Below, one piece after another: positions 21,901 through 33,800 of a DNA stretch of 64,000 nt. The translations under genes and the position numbers were made by a program. The stretch is from Beroe forskalii. Its lineage: Eukaryota > Ctenophora > Nuda > Beroida > Beroidae. Where the stretch lies: contig WFMF01000106.1 of NCBI GenBank assembly GCA_011033025.1, forward strand, positions 186,001 through 250,000, written 5' to 3'. How positions within the stretch are numbered: the stretch's first letter is position 1; every line of letters starts with the position of its first letter. The notes beneath the pieces were generated by a model. It was not told the origin of the DNA and made no database searches. It worked only from the letters and a program-made list of their open reading frames with translations.

Positions 21901-24424
21901 CATAAGCACATACATGACCAAAGGGCAGAGATGGACATTGGACAATAAAGGTATTTATATGCAATCAAATTTTTGCTTCTCAGATAAATTGTCATTCTAC
22001 ACGGCTATGTACTGTTCGATGAAAATTTATCAGAAAAACAAAAACATCGTTGAATGATGAATCAACGGTACATATGACTCGATAGGTAGGTACAGTCTAC
22101 ACAAATCATGATTCAAGAAGTATACCTTATTACAGGAAATATCGCCTCCAGAAAAATGAGCCTACATGTCATTAAGCTACATGAAATTAAGCCCTTTTTG
22201 AGGCCCTAGGGCTTAATTACATGTAAGCCTAATTTAATGCATTCTTAAATACATGCAGCCAAATTATCATTGTGGAGATATAAATTTCATGAGATATAAA
22301 TTTCAGCCTTGTATGCAGATAATTAAGACTTTATATGTTACGAATTAGGAATTTTTTCGTTTGACACGTTGATAGTTTAAAATACTCTCCAATTACCACT
22401 TCACACAATTAATCACAGTTGGGGAATTTTCAGAGACGATAATTAGTATGACAAAATAACCTATTATAGAATAAATTATCACAGCATGAGAATCTTATCA
22501 GGTACATCAAATTAATGATCGAATATGTTTCCACAAAACACCACATAACGGCCTTGGAAACATTGCATGCTATGTAAATTCAGGTATGATGGAGTGAAGG
22601 TATGATGGAGTGTCAAGGAGTGAGCTCCAAGATGAGTCTCTTGCATTATTGATAGTTTGGCAATACCAGTGGCTTTCCATCCGACATCAATTCAAAGCTT
22701 ATTAATCAATACTGAATAATGAATAATTTAACAAAAATCAATGTTTTCGAACTTATTTATGCTCAAATTTGCTTGAAAAATTAGTCCTCATGAAATTAAG
22801 ATTACATGTCATTAAGGTCCATGAAATTAAGCCCTTTTCGAGACCTTAGGGCTTAATTATATGTAAACTTAATTTCCTGTAATAAGGTACTTTTATAGCG
22901 TGTAATCATTTTGCAACTAAATATGTGTGTTATCATAATGTTTGGTAAATATTACTCTTTTCTTGCATACGTCTACTTGAAATTTATAGTATCATATAAT
23001 TGCAAACAGTAAAGAAAACAAAATTTTAAACGATCAACTGAAATTCCGACAGTTGTACCCAATTTAACACCTCTATACATAGATTTCACACGTATTGTAA
23101 CGCTGCGCGGCAACCTGTTGTGCCCACGTGACGTCATCGCGCTGAAATCTATAAACCGCAATAACTCGCGACTTAATTGAGATAGAGGCATGGGGATTTC
23201 ACCATTGTATAACATGCAACGTGAGAAGTGATAAAATCATAACCATTTTAATTTTCTTAAAAGTCAATTCTATAGTGAACTACCCCTTTAACTCAAGTTT
23301 GATATTAGTGTTTTATTGTAACTAAGTTAGCAAGTTATTGAAAATAGCTTTTTAATAGCTTTTTACTTCAATCTCTTTAAAATGTTCCGTTGACAAACCT
23401 TTACTGTAAAGTTCATAATCCATTTGAGCTTTCTTTGCTCGCTCCGGGTATTTGTTGGTGAAGTCTTCCTGACCTGCTTTACCCATCACCATCCAAATCT
23501 GGATATAATCGTGGTAAGAAATGTTATGAAGACTAGGATATATTTTCCCCTAATATAGAGGCATGGATGTTCAGATTGCAGCACTTCTGTACAGTGGTTT
23601 GTAGATTTAAAAATACAGGAGATGGCCGAGGAGATTTCTAATGAGAAAGCCAACCACAGCTGTTATAAAGATGACTATGGAGGGGCAGGGGTTTCAAATC
23701 GGCTAATTATCGATAGCGTAACACGGGAACACCCTCATAAGACTGGACACGAACCTGTGTATCGGAGTTGAGGTTACACAGCTGATCGTCAGGTTTAGCC
23801 CCCGGGTTAACCTCCGCCTCCAGCACGCCCTCCAGCAGGACTTTAGGACACGTGCCCCGGTACAGTGCGTACGTGTCTCGGAATGGGGCAAACGGGAGCA
23901 GTGTACTGGCTTTCTGCTTCCCTACCTCGTGTGTGCCGAAGTAGAACATCTGGGAATATAGAGTAATCAGTAAAGCAAAGTTTTGACCGTACACTTCGAC
24001 CGTTGACCGTTTTATACAACAACTCACTGATTTATCTTAGTACATGGTCAGACAGTAAACATTGAATATGGACCTCTTTCAGTATTTGGTGTTTTCAGCA
24101 CATATTGGCTGTTGGCAGGAAGACAGATATGGCTCTCAGAGCTTCATTTTACGTTCGGCAAGTTAAAGAATGGCACCAATGAGTTCGTCTCGTCGAGACG
24201 GATCAAAATTTTGGGGAGTTCAGTCTTATCGTCAGTTCAGACTTATCTTTTTTCATTTTGTGAGGGGCAAAATAAATTATTACTAAAATACAGCCAAACC
24301 TCAAGACTGGACTCACCGTGTATTTCTTGTTTTCTATCTTGTCAATTCTAGCTGGCCAATGAGGGAACCCTTTCAACTTGACCCAAACACAGTCACCAAC
24401 CTTGTACTCATAGTCAACTGACAT
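12929..24424 (-). CDS. PWWP + LEDGF-type IBD + four C2H2 zinc fingers, ten exons
   Basis: Probable nuclear chromatin reader. Exons: 24317-24424, 23755-23949, 23399-23498, 16618-17290, 16184-16420, 15716-15971, 14246-15002, 13716-13879, 13271-13490, 12929-13050. All junctions have AG/GT borders and matching phases, giving about 943 residues; an in-frame stop lies just before the Met. Residues 1-100 are a PWWP domain (GFPHWPARIDKI, then FYFGTHEVGK). Residues 136-437 are Ser/Lys-rich and basic. Residues about 428-490 resemble the LEDGF/HDGFL2 integrase-binding (TFIIS N-terminal-like) fold, which recruits partner proteins. Four C2H2 fingers end the protein; finger 1 (CKIPNC...HQQSVH) is formed only across the exon 8/9 junction, which supports the splicing. 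Exon 6 has two apparent frame slips that cancel. LEDGF relatives are not known to me to carry zinc fingers. Two merged genes is the main alternative. Confidence 0.75.
15716..15971 (-). other. IBD exon of the PWWP gene with two cancelling frame slips
   Basis: The exon enters in frame (YSLRKSHLNENVAHLILNDI), which aligns with LEDGF helix 1-2 residues of the type EIKNSLK...CIEALDEL. After GAGAAAA (15899-15908 on the plus strand) the domain continues in another frame (MDISSTDCIDNL, then EIRDRSANILSKI, matching the last IBD helix). Near 15778-15785 the original frame resumes and runs to a donor at 15716. The total length keeps the phases of both neighbours. Either there are two homopolymer errors in the assembly, or this allele is damaged. 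The rest of the gene looks intact, so I favour sequence error. Confidence 0.55.
17503..18029. mobile_element. TIR element with TACTGTAAAGCC ends, about 527 bp
   Basis: The left end TACTGTAAAGCCATTAATTT and the right end GTGGCTTTACAGTA are inverted repeats. Subterminal CGCGAAAAT or ATTTTCGCG motifs repeat several times near both ends. There is no coding content. It lies in intron 3 of the PWWP gene and is a typical non-autonomous DNA element of the TA-target kind, although the target duplication is only TA at best. Confidence 0.6.
18030..19286. other. Intron 3 stretch and likely upstream region of the nested gene
   Basis: No exon is supported. At 19040-19085 the short unit ACGCCACGG is repeated four times with small changes, a GC-rich block just before the sphingomyelinase D-like gene start. 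It could be part of that gene's promoter, but I see no definite core element. Confidence 0.35.
19287..20637 (+). CDS. Sphingomyelinase D-like (GDPD-type TIM barrel) secreted enzyme with Cys-rich tail
   Basis: Complete gene of two exons: 19287-19350 and 19592-20637, with a CAG|GTAGGT donor, a CCAG acceptor and matching phase. It encodes 369 residues. Residues 1-21 (MFKIVAIVATLGIIGCSEVFS) are a signal peptide. The barrel has WALAHM with a catalytic-type His at 34, GANGLE with an acidic residue at 54, a second His at 70 followed by paired cysteines, and YIDSK with an Asp at 117. This is the pattern of the spider SicTox and wider invertebrate SMase D/PLD family, which cleaves sphingomyelin or lysolipid head groups. 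The last 83 residues are an 11-cysteine module ending QGQGDCGGY, absent from spider enzymes. The reading frame is whole. I do not infer activity or a venom role. It lies inside an intron of the opposite-strand PWWP gene. Confidence 0.9.
20722..23291. mobile_element. TTAA-flanked element with long imperfect inverted ends
   Basis: The left end TTAAAGGGGTAGTACACTCT and the right end, reading the complement of TTAAAGGGGTAGTTCACTAT, are inverted. Similarity continues inward for about 200 bp through GTGAAATCCC, a TCGCGAG block, GCGCGAT and GACGTCACGTGGGCAC. TTAA at both borders would fit a TTAA target duplication, as in piggyBac-like elements. The 2.2 kb interior has no convincing transposase, and a second element (22122-22893) is nested in it. 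It may equally be two separate copies in opposite orientation. It lies in PWWP-gene intron 3, just after the nested gene. Confidence 0.55.
22122..22893. mobile_element. Nested inverted-end element (TACCTTATTACAGGAAAT)
   Basis: The ends TACCTTATTACAGGAAAT and ATTTCCTGTAATAAGGTA are inverted. Inside each end are repeated palindromic blocks: CATGAAATTAAGCCCTTTT, then AGGGCTTAATTA. There is no coding content. It is nested within the TTAA-flanked element. Confidence 0.6.
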
Positions 24425-27400
24425 GTGGACTTGCTAGGGATATTGATTTTGAAGAAGATATAATAGAATTGTGCACGGGTGCACGTGCACCTTGCACATT
24501 ACAAAGCAACGGGCACAACTGGCGAATTAAGCCGAATTAATAAGAGCAATTCTCGACCTCGTTTTTTGCGATACTTTCGCCAACTTTGGACGTTAATTCG
24601 AAAAAAGTTAAGCTTAAATTCAAGTTTTGAATCGGCTGTCGACACCGAAATCCATTTTTCTACTAACCTGCAAAAATGCGGCGTTTCAACCCCATTTGGT
24701 TCAGTTATTCTTGGACCAGAAAAGATATTGAGCAATTCCCTCTCTTTCCTTCATATTATACTGATGTATATACTGATCTATTTTATCCACAGCCGTGAAT
24801 TAGCAGTGAAGTTGTTGAGTGGAGGAGAGCCCATGAGTGGTTATATGGAGAGATGGCAAGGTGTGGCTCATTGGTTCAGGAGACAGCAACTATATAATAT
24901 TATATAGGTACTGCATCACGAAGGTGACATACTATAATGATTGTACAATACTACAAGTTATATACTGCGAGTTATGCTGTCAGGTGTACAATGCATTAAT
25001 ATATTCATCAGCCAATAAAACAAATAACTACACCAGTTCCATTGACTTAACTCATTACAGTGTCAAATGTATAATTTGTTTTACTATGTGATGTGTTTAT
25101 TGATGAATCCACTTAGCAAGTGACCAGGATGAGAAATCAGTATACATAATCATGATAATAGATGTATAATAGGTATATACATTACACAGCTGCATATAAC
25201 CATAACAATTAACAGCATAAATAATAGAGTGCATGGGGTTTATTAAGTCTTCGAAAGAAGAGTATACCAGAATAAATTGCCCACAGTAGGTATAATCTAA
25301 CTCAAATTACTGGCTTAATTATGCTTGATATGAGCTCACGAACATTGTTTGACTATAAATGGCAAACCTCCTAAAATAATCCAATAAATTTTTGATGTCC
25401 AATACGTCTGTTTGAATATATTTTCAATGATATGTGTAGCAATTCAATTAGCATTTCAATCATCATTTCACCACAGGTTACTCCATCACATGGGCCATAT
25501 GTCTTCAGGTTGGTGTCCATCCTAGTGAATCTTACACAGTAGCCACTTAGAATCAACTCCTCACCTTGCTTAAACATATAACTATCGGTTTGACTTAGTC
25601 TTACATTCTCTGTTTTGGTTCACACAATAGCCCCAGCAAGTGTGATTCCTTTGCCCCAGACTATGTAATAATTGGCTACATGTAAGATTACACTATGGGA
25701 TAATCGTTGACCATTATACATAATAGTCTATAAACCTTTCCCAGCAAAACCATCTTAAACACCTTAAGGCAAAAATTAATCAATTATTCCATCCCATATT
25801 TGCTCTGATATTGAATTATTCAATAATTTTGTTAAATGACATAAAATTTCAATTTTTGTTTCATTCGATTTTTCAGGTTTTAAGGTTAATCTTGTATTAA
25901 TCTCAGTATGTTTGAAGTTCAAATTCATGATTGATTGATACAAGACAAGCATGGTCAACTTAAATGCCTATGAAAGTGTGGACTATCGGTGCATTCTAAC
26001 TGCACATATTGCTTTTGTCATCCACCCTCAGGTAGCTTTCAATTCCTGTGTTCCCACTTTCCCAGGGTCCCAAGATCTCATGCACTTCAATTATACATTT
26101 TGACAGCACACAGAAATCAATATACTCTCCTCACTCTGTGGTTTGCTGAGGGCAAGCACCAAGTCAAATTGAATATCTGTTAAAAAGACATTCCACTAGG
26201 GACCAACAATAAGAATATGAAATCTTAAAGACCTAACATTTGACTGGCATTAACTGACTATAATTGCCCAGATATGGGGTTTACCCCATGTCTGTGATGA
26301 CTTCTTCATTTCAAACATAATAATGATAATGACAGATTTTGTCAGATGGCATCTCATTTAAATCTATCATGAATGATAAATGTACCAATAAATTTAAGTT
26401 TTTTTTCAAAAGGAAGGATTTCTTCTACTTAGTTATACTGATGTAACAAGGGATGTATCTACCCCAGGTGACTTAATTCCCCCAAAGGTGCCAAAGAAAA
26501 ATATAGCTAGAAATTTGTGTTGCTCTGATATTATAGTAGTAAAAGTAGTATAACAATTTTCCAAGTATCTCTTTAAATTAGTAAAAGACAAAATTAGTAA
26601 AAGACAAAATTAGCTGATGACATTGGGAATTTCATAGATGGAAATATAAATGAAGTTGTTGACATTGGTTTTCATCTAGTTAGAAGTATGTTAGTTTAGT
26701 TTAAAATTTTGTCATACAGCAACAAAATTGGATACAATTCCTCACCACACTTATTCACTCATCATGTACCCTAACAAGTTATTATAGGAAAATATAATTG
26801 GATACCATTGGCACACCACTCATTTTGGTGTGACTCACTTAGATCCTGCTGCTCTCAACATTGCATTACCAAAAGGAATCATGTTGGTGTTCAAGTACGG
26901 AGTTGGAGAAAAGTCTTGCAGATTGATGACTTCAAATATTGGCACAGTTGGTTACTTAAGCCAATCTATAGAAATGAAAAGGGATAGTATTGTGCCATCT
27001 GAAAAAAAATCTAGAAAAAAGCCAGACACTAACTATACATAAAAATAAAATAATTATTTTGATGATTACATCTGACATCAACAATCTTGGCCAAATATAC
27101 ACAAATTTTGTACATATGATTTGTTATGACAAGGAAACTGAAAGTAAAAGACAAAAATGATCCGATCAAACAAAGACAATTGTGGTTGGAACGTGAAAAT
27201 TTGTCTATTGATGACATGGTAGACACTTCTGAGCTTTGCTGCTGCATCAGCAGGTCTGCTATCATCGTACATATAAAAATGGTTACTAAATGAGTCAAAT
27301 TCATCACAAAATGGCCATTTTTGTCAGATGAAACGATAAATGTATGATAAAATCATAATTAAGGTATGATAAGAGTTGACTTTGTTAAAGAAAACTGGAG

Positions 27401-27440
27401 AGCAAGCGGGAAAAATGTTAACAACTGCATAACATCAATA
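24425..27440. other. AT-rich DNA upstream of the PWWP gene, no gene supported
   Basis: Several short open frames occur on both strands (for example 25371-25577 minus and 26830-27042 plus), but none shows a family motif, a signal peptide or convincing splice neighbours. The first few hundred bases should include the PWWP gene promoter. I see no distinct repeat structure. Confidence 0.4.
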
Positions 27441-27574
27441 CATTTCCCCTAACCAGGGGGACCGCGTCGTCACGAAACACGCCTGCGGTTTGGAGCAAGG
27501 CGCGGCGCGCAAATTAACTAGGGATCTGGTTAGAGCAATTGCAATCAGTACATCACTTCCCCGGCCCCATTACC

Positions 27575-27831
27575 TTGCTAAACACGTATATACCTGTTTA
27601 AGTTTGCGTTGCGCGGAGCGCTTCCTAAGCCCGCATAGCTGAGGGGGTCAGGCAACGCCTGACAAGGTGTACGCGCGCGCCGCGCGCTTCCCTACGCGTG
27701 CCGCGCAACGCAAATAGGGATATACAAAAATTTCCTAAGCCCGCATAGGTGTGTGTACGCGCGCGCCACGGCGCTTCCTGTTCTGAGGAAGCGCGCCGCG
27801 CGACGATAACAGGGATATACGTGTTTAGCAA
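27575..27831. mobile_element. GC-rich MITE with TTGCTAAACACGTATA ends, copy 1
   Basis: The left end TTGCTAAACACGTATATACC and the right end GGATATACGTGTTTAGCAA are inverted. The core is strikingly GC-rich for this window, with GCGCGCGC runs and two copies of TTCCTAAGCCCGCATAG. It is related to 38781-38982 and to sequence near 39500-39560. Confidence 0.7.
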
Positions 27832-28199
27832 TACGAAAATAAACATAAGATGTTTTAGTCAGCGAGTGCAACGTTTCAGACGACCAGACGTTGTCTGACG
27901 AGAACCCTTTGTTTTCGGCGCCTCCGCCGAGTGCGGAAATAATGGTCAAACAACGTCTGACAACATTACACATTTGGACTATCACATATCACATCTGGAC
28001 GGTCATATTTGCACGTTAACAATTAACCATTTAGCCAGAAGAAATAAATTGGAAGTGCAAATTGCAAAATCCGTTGAAAAATTTGAAGAATAATTTGCTC
28101 ATAGATGCATTACTCAAAAATCATTGTCAACTGAATGAAGTTGTTCAATGGATACTGGATACCTGTGTTTGATGATTTGATTTTAGAATGAGATATAAT

Positions 28200-28760
28200 T
28201 TTATTTAGGTTGCCTGGTACAAAACGTTGCAGACCCTTATTGGACAGTAGCAGGGCAAAAAGGAAAGGGAGACCATGTAGTACATGTCCCATGATGTCAG
28301 AAACGGAAAAAATCAAGTCTTCTGCAACTGGAATCACTTTTAACTTACCTGGAGCTAACTGCAAAACACGTAATATCATTTACTGTGCCGAATGTTACCT
28401 ATGTGATAAACAGTATATTGGAAAATCCTCTAACAAATTACAAACTAGGATAGTTGGACATAGGTCTCATGTAGGCTATATTGATGAGGATGATATCATC
28501 AATGAATCAGATGAAAAACATTAGCAGAACATCTACTTGAAGCTCACAATTTTGAGTCAGTTGATCACTTTAACAGCAATTACTCTTTCACTGTTTTAGA
28601 GGTAAGCCCTAAAAACTTAGATCAGTCAGAACAAAGGTGGGCGAACAAACTATTGACTTTGAGACCATTTGGATTGAATAAAGAAAAACCAGGTGGCGTT
28701 GCTTGTTCTACTTCTTCAATGTGCAGAAGGGTGCTGGATCTGAGGATCCAGCTTTTGTGA
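28200..28760 (+). mobile_element. Penelope-like element fragment with GIY-YIG endonuclease
   Basis: The translated segment has the C-terminal endonuclease of Penelope-like retroelements: a CSTCPMM cysteine motif, NIIYCAECYLCDKQYIGKSS (the GIY-YIG core with paired Cys), an Arg/His-rich step (RIVGHRSHV), then a tail with EQRWANKLLTLRPFGLN. Only the endonuclease end is evident and the reverse transcriptase was not recognised, so this is a truncated, broken copy. Sequence at 29180-29370 just downstream recurs antisense at 10240-10690, so it is probably the element's 3' part. Confidence 0.85.
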
Positions 28761-30677
28761 TTTTTTTTATTTAATTGTTCAACTTTATAGAACTTATTAA
28801 TACTCAGGTTTTAGTATGAATTAAATAGGTTTTTGATTACTTTGAATACCTATGAATTTTATTGTTAGGCTTTGGCCATTGACATTCAATGGTTGTGTTT
28901 TTGTTGTTATTAACAGTAGTTATTTAGTGTGGTTGCTATGATCACCATTATTTATACTTTCAATTATAGGCTTGTTTTTAATTACATTCTGGTTAATCAG
29001 ATGTTGTTCTTCCATGCTATATCATTATGTAGGCATGATCAGATATTTTTCTTTATTCCATAAGGTAGCAGAGTTTGATAACAGTTGTTTTTTACCTTTT
29101 TATTCAAACTGTTTTTGATAATTTATTACATCAATTTGAACAATTTTTTAAATTTAATTTAACTAATTCATGATCTCAGGAAGGTGCTTATCACCAAATG
29201 GAGTTTTCTGAAGACGAGAAATAATATAATCATTTCCAATGTTGTATTCTCGAAACTAGCAGTAAACCAGCGGTGTAAAGTAGTTCTGATTTGAATCCAT
29301 TTTTGCATTCTTAGTGTTTTACTATGGGGTCTCCCTCAGTCAATGCTAAAAGCAATCAAGTTCAACACATTTAGGTGATATAATTTCATTTAGATGACAG
29401 TTGATCGAATATGTTAATTTTGAGTACCATGTCAAGGTACATAATCGAATGATTAAGTGTTTTGAAGAATGATGTGCATTGAATCGTGTTGCCCAATAGG
29501 CAAAATCCTTTTATTTATTTATTTTAGGTTTTCTTAAGGTGGGTATGATAAGTTATAATGCAGGTGTATTTCATATGTGTAATATATAAATGTTGCCAGG
29601 CTTTGGGATACATATCATGAAATCACTTGTCACATTAAACATTTACAGGCATGCAGGACTGTTTCCAGCTCATAACTTGGGTCCTATCTAATCGTTTTTA
29701 TATTTTGAGTACCTCTCTAATGGCATATGTTTAAAGATGAAGTGTGAAGAATAAATATTTTGACCATTGGAGTTGCATGAATGGCAAAATTAATTACATT
29801 ACATTGCATTTATTATGAGGAAATTCAATGAGGTAAGGCAAACAGCATATCAGCATCAAGATTAAAAAGAATTTCATCAAGGTGAATATTGAACTAACTT
29901 CATCAATGAATAAGCATCAAGATATTCAAATCCATCATGATCTCGAGCGAAACAAGTAATTTTGAATTAGATTTTTGACATTGAGTAAAATAATGAAGTT
30001 CATTTTGTCACCATATTTTTGAAAATGGGCATAAAAATGATGACAAAAAGATTTTGAATAAAGATGCCCATATCTGGAGGAGGGTATTTCAGGTTGCGGG
30101 CATTTGCAGACAAGCAATGGAGGGAGGGATCTAACATTGCGGAAATTTTGCAGATGTTCTCTATGGATGGCCCCGAAGGTTTCCTGCTATCTGAGTTTAA
30201 AATCTTGATGCTGTTAAATTTGTATCCCTGGGCTCAACAAGAAAAGGGTTATGCTCATATAGGTTTGATAATAAGAATGCACCCTAATCTTTTAAAAATT
30301 TCTCTTATGAATCAGGTTGTTAGGCACCCACTACTTGAGGAGTTGAGGTATTGATTCTCATTGCTGAATGTTTAATTAACCATCATTAGTGAAACATGGT
30401 GTTGATGCCACATCAAAATAGTTTATTCAATTTATCTTATTCAATTTATCTTATTCCATGGATCCTGGGCCGGATTGTATTTTCCTCCATGAAGAGTTGG
30501 TTGATTATGAATTTATTCATGGAAATTAGTATGTATTAAAAATTTCAATTCAATTTGCTTTTCTAGAAAATATCCTGCTTTCAGTAATCAGCAGTCTCAT
30601 GATCACCTGTGAATTATTTCACAAAAGGAAAATTTAGCAAAGAAACATAACTTTCACGAGGTAAATATAAATGGTTA
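28761..30677. other. AT-rich DNA with the Penelope 3' repeat, then nothing recognised
   Basis: 29180-29370 shares GTGCTTATCACCA and TCTGAAGACGAGA with the antisense repeat at 10.2-10.7 kb. From 29380 to 30677 I find no gene. A frame at 30064-30354 (plus) is open for 96 codons but has no recognisable family signature. Confidence 0.4.
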
Positions 30678-30795
30678 CAGTTTGAGCTGCAGTTTTGTGT
30701 GGCGTAGGTGTTTGTGTGGCATAAAGATCTACATAGAAAATTTCTGTATGCCACACACGTCACACAAAACTGCAGTTCGAACCATCACTGTAAAT
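30678..30795. repeat. Foldback MITE just upstream of the CIMIP2B-like gene
   Basis: The arms GCTGCAGTTTTGTGTGGCGT and ACGTCACACAAAACTGCAGT are inverted, with inner GTGTGGCATA paired to TATGCCACAC around an AT-rich turn. Total length is about 115 bp, ending some 70 bases before the start codon at 30864. Confidence 0.65.
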
Positions 30796-30863
30796 GATAT
30801 TTCTATGCTCAGTTTGATTCAATACTGTTCTTACCCTTATCCATGGATTTGAGGAAGTGAGAA

Positions 30864-33800
30864 ATGGTACAGAGCACACTGGTCACCCAAGAACCATATC
30901 ATTTGCCAGGGTAAGTGAAAATTTCATCATAGAGTTCAAAAGTTTTCAGTTGATCAAGTATGATCTATCAATTCATGTCCAAATGATAAGATGAATCCAT
31001 TTATTTGTCTACTTCAATATCTGTGGTATATCCATTAGCCATTTTATCAGACTCTTACCCTAGCCCTAATCCTAACCCTTTCCATGACAGTATTTGATTT
31101 TTATTTCAGTTACTTGGGGTATGTACCACAGTTTAAGTTTAGGATTGGTGACACATATGGACAAACTACGCACAACATCTTACACACACCAGAAAGGACA
31201 GCAGTTAAGGTTAGCTAACTTTTTAATTCTGATCGTGATGAGCAATGGTTAATGTAAGTGTATATAACAGGTACCATATGATACTTTAAACTGCAAGGTA
31301 AGGCAGCAAAACTAAATTCTACGAGGAGCTCTTGACTTGAAAAGGTCAGAAAACCATACTATTCCAATTGTAGGTACTCGAATGGCAGAGTCAAAATTGG
31401 AGATATAATGAAGAAAATCCCCATCTCTGAGCCTGATTGACGATATATTGTAAAATTTCCCCGATCTCCCAGCCTAAGTTCCGGGTGGTTAAAGGAGACG
31501 AAGTTCCAGGAGCCCTTATCTCGGATGTACCCCTCCAATCAGGAGGGCTGGAGTAACACTAAACTACGGGGTGGCATGATCCCAGGATATACAGGTATCG
31601 CCATTCTCAAATTGTGTGATGATTTGTCATTGTAGACAGTTAATTATAGAGACAGGACACAAATCCTTCCTCCAGTCAGCTTAGTTATCAAAATTGAAAC
31701 GGTTCTATGTTCAATTGAGTAATTAACCTATCAAGCTGTGATCAATCAGTGGCATGAAGTGGCATATCATTGATATATTGTTATTCATGCATCACGCTGC
31801 AGGAGCATTGACTAATCTGCAAAACTCTAATTAAACATGTTTTAACTGATTTAATTTACCATTGTATGCGGTAATTTTGACTGTCTTTTCATTGCAAAAC
31901 AATGCGATATTCAAGAGCCCTTTTTATTAAATGCTATGCTCATCTATCGGTCAAGTGATCAGCTGTCTTTGAGGTACTGCATTCATAAACTGGCAGAAAA
32001 AAACTATTCAACGTCTTCAGTTCTCTTTTCTGGAGCAAGATAATGACGCAATTATCAACCATCTATTTATTGCTGACAACATTTAAATTCGTCGATGACG
32101 ATGTGCATTGAGTTGTTGCAGTGGACCGTGCATTCCAGTATGTCAACAAACCATCATCAGTAGATGCACATTGGCATGCACATTATCATACAATTACAGA
32201 ACCCTCGTCGGAGAATTAAAGATTTGACTTCTTCAAGTCACCACTATGAACCGTGGTAATTGTGTCACATTTCATCGCACATTAGTTGCGGTTTATTGGT
32301 TTACAATGAATTGCCACATGTAACAAGCTTCAGTGTGTGCTGAGAGTAAACTTTGAGGTTATTTAGCTGACTTTGTGAAAATTTAACAGTCAACAGTCAA
32401 AGTTAACAGAGAATGAATAAAGCAAGCAAATAATCTGTGAAAAATATAAACTCTCCCATTATTCTGGGTCCTGCGTAGTCAAAGGCTTTTGTAAAACTTG
32501 AGCAGTAATTTAACTCACTCAGCAACAGTATCATCAGGTCAAAATTGATTAATTGAATCGAATTTTGATTTTAGTGAGCATTGTAAGAGTTGATTGAGAA
32601 TAATCGTGATAATGAATCTCGCCTAACTATTCAAAATATGTTTCAGGTTTTGTGCCAAAAGGTCAGCACTACTTTGGGGAATGCTACGCTAAATCGTGTG
32701 ACAATGCCCTGCAGTCCTTCAATAAGGACCTGGTCATTAAGGATGAGGGAGCCGAGAGTTTCAGAGTTAGTTTTATGAAGAATCAACACAGTTGATCAAT
32801 CCATTATGATACCTCAGTTTCGTTGTCACCTGAGTTTCGCAATACCCTCAGTACCCCTTATCCTTACAACTAACCCTCACAACTTACCCTTACAACTTAC
32901 CCCAGCTTTACCACCCTCAACCTTGATTACGTACCCGGGCCTCTACTTTCACCTTGTCACTTAACCCCTTCTATTTCCTACCCACCTTATCTTCAGATGG
33001 TCCCTTACAGCCCACTTGGGTATTATTTTATCCCCACCTTATCTTCAGATGGTCCCACGCAAGGCTCTGATCCCCTCCTACAGTAGGGGTGCCACCTACC
33101 CTTCCAAACAGAGAGACTACCCTTACGGCACCTCCCCTTACAAGCTGCCAGCAACTCATGATGAGGTTAGTTAGTTACCATGGTCACTGGTTACCATGGT
33201 AACTAGTTACCATGGTACTTCCCCTTACAAGCTACCTGCTACTCATGATGAGGTTAGTTAGTTACCATGGTAACTAGTTACCATGGTACCTAGTAACCAT
33301 GGTACCATGGCACCTCCCCTTACAAGCTGCCAGCTACTCATGATGAGGTTATCAACAAAGCAATACCCTTCAGTTTCCGGAATCCTTGTTTAGTTGTTCA
33401 AAATACCGCACAGCACATAGCCATTACTGCTACAACTGAAGTTATATGTACCCTCTGCGAGTTGGAAATGCTTCCTTGCGTTTGACAATTGATATTAACT
33501 CAGAACTATTTCATTTCCAATCTGATGAAATTTATTTCGGATACTAAGATAGGATCCTTTAACAGCAGACACTGTAAGCTTGAAATAGAGTAGCATTTAT
33601 TCATCAGCCCAATCCAGCAAAAAGTGTGCATCCTAATTGAGAAATCGTCGCCTAGAGATTTAAATGTTAAATTTAGAATGATAATTTGAGTACATTGCAC
33701 AGTGTTGTATTGACATTAACCTAATAATAATTATGCTAAACAATAATAATTATGCTGAGTCATGTGAATACCTAAAAATAGTCCGTTCCTCGTGTCTAAT

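Noticed and set aside
23352-23498. Ending the PWWP gene at the in-frame stop at 23352, giving a 149-residue PWWP-only protein
   Set aside because: A donor at 23399 joins in phase to a strong acceptor at 17290 and continues a plausible helix; all later exons then fit. Kept only as an alternative isoform.
29180-29240. Hammerhead ribozyme of a Penelope-like element (TCTGAAGACGAGAAA resembles the CUGANGA...GAAA core)
   Set aside because: I could not form the three stems and a cleavage site around it; the similarity is too short. A covariance-model search for hammerheads on 28.7-29.4 kb would decide.
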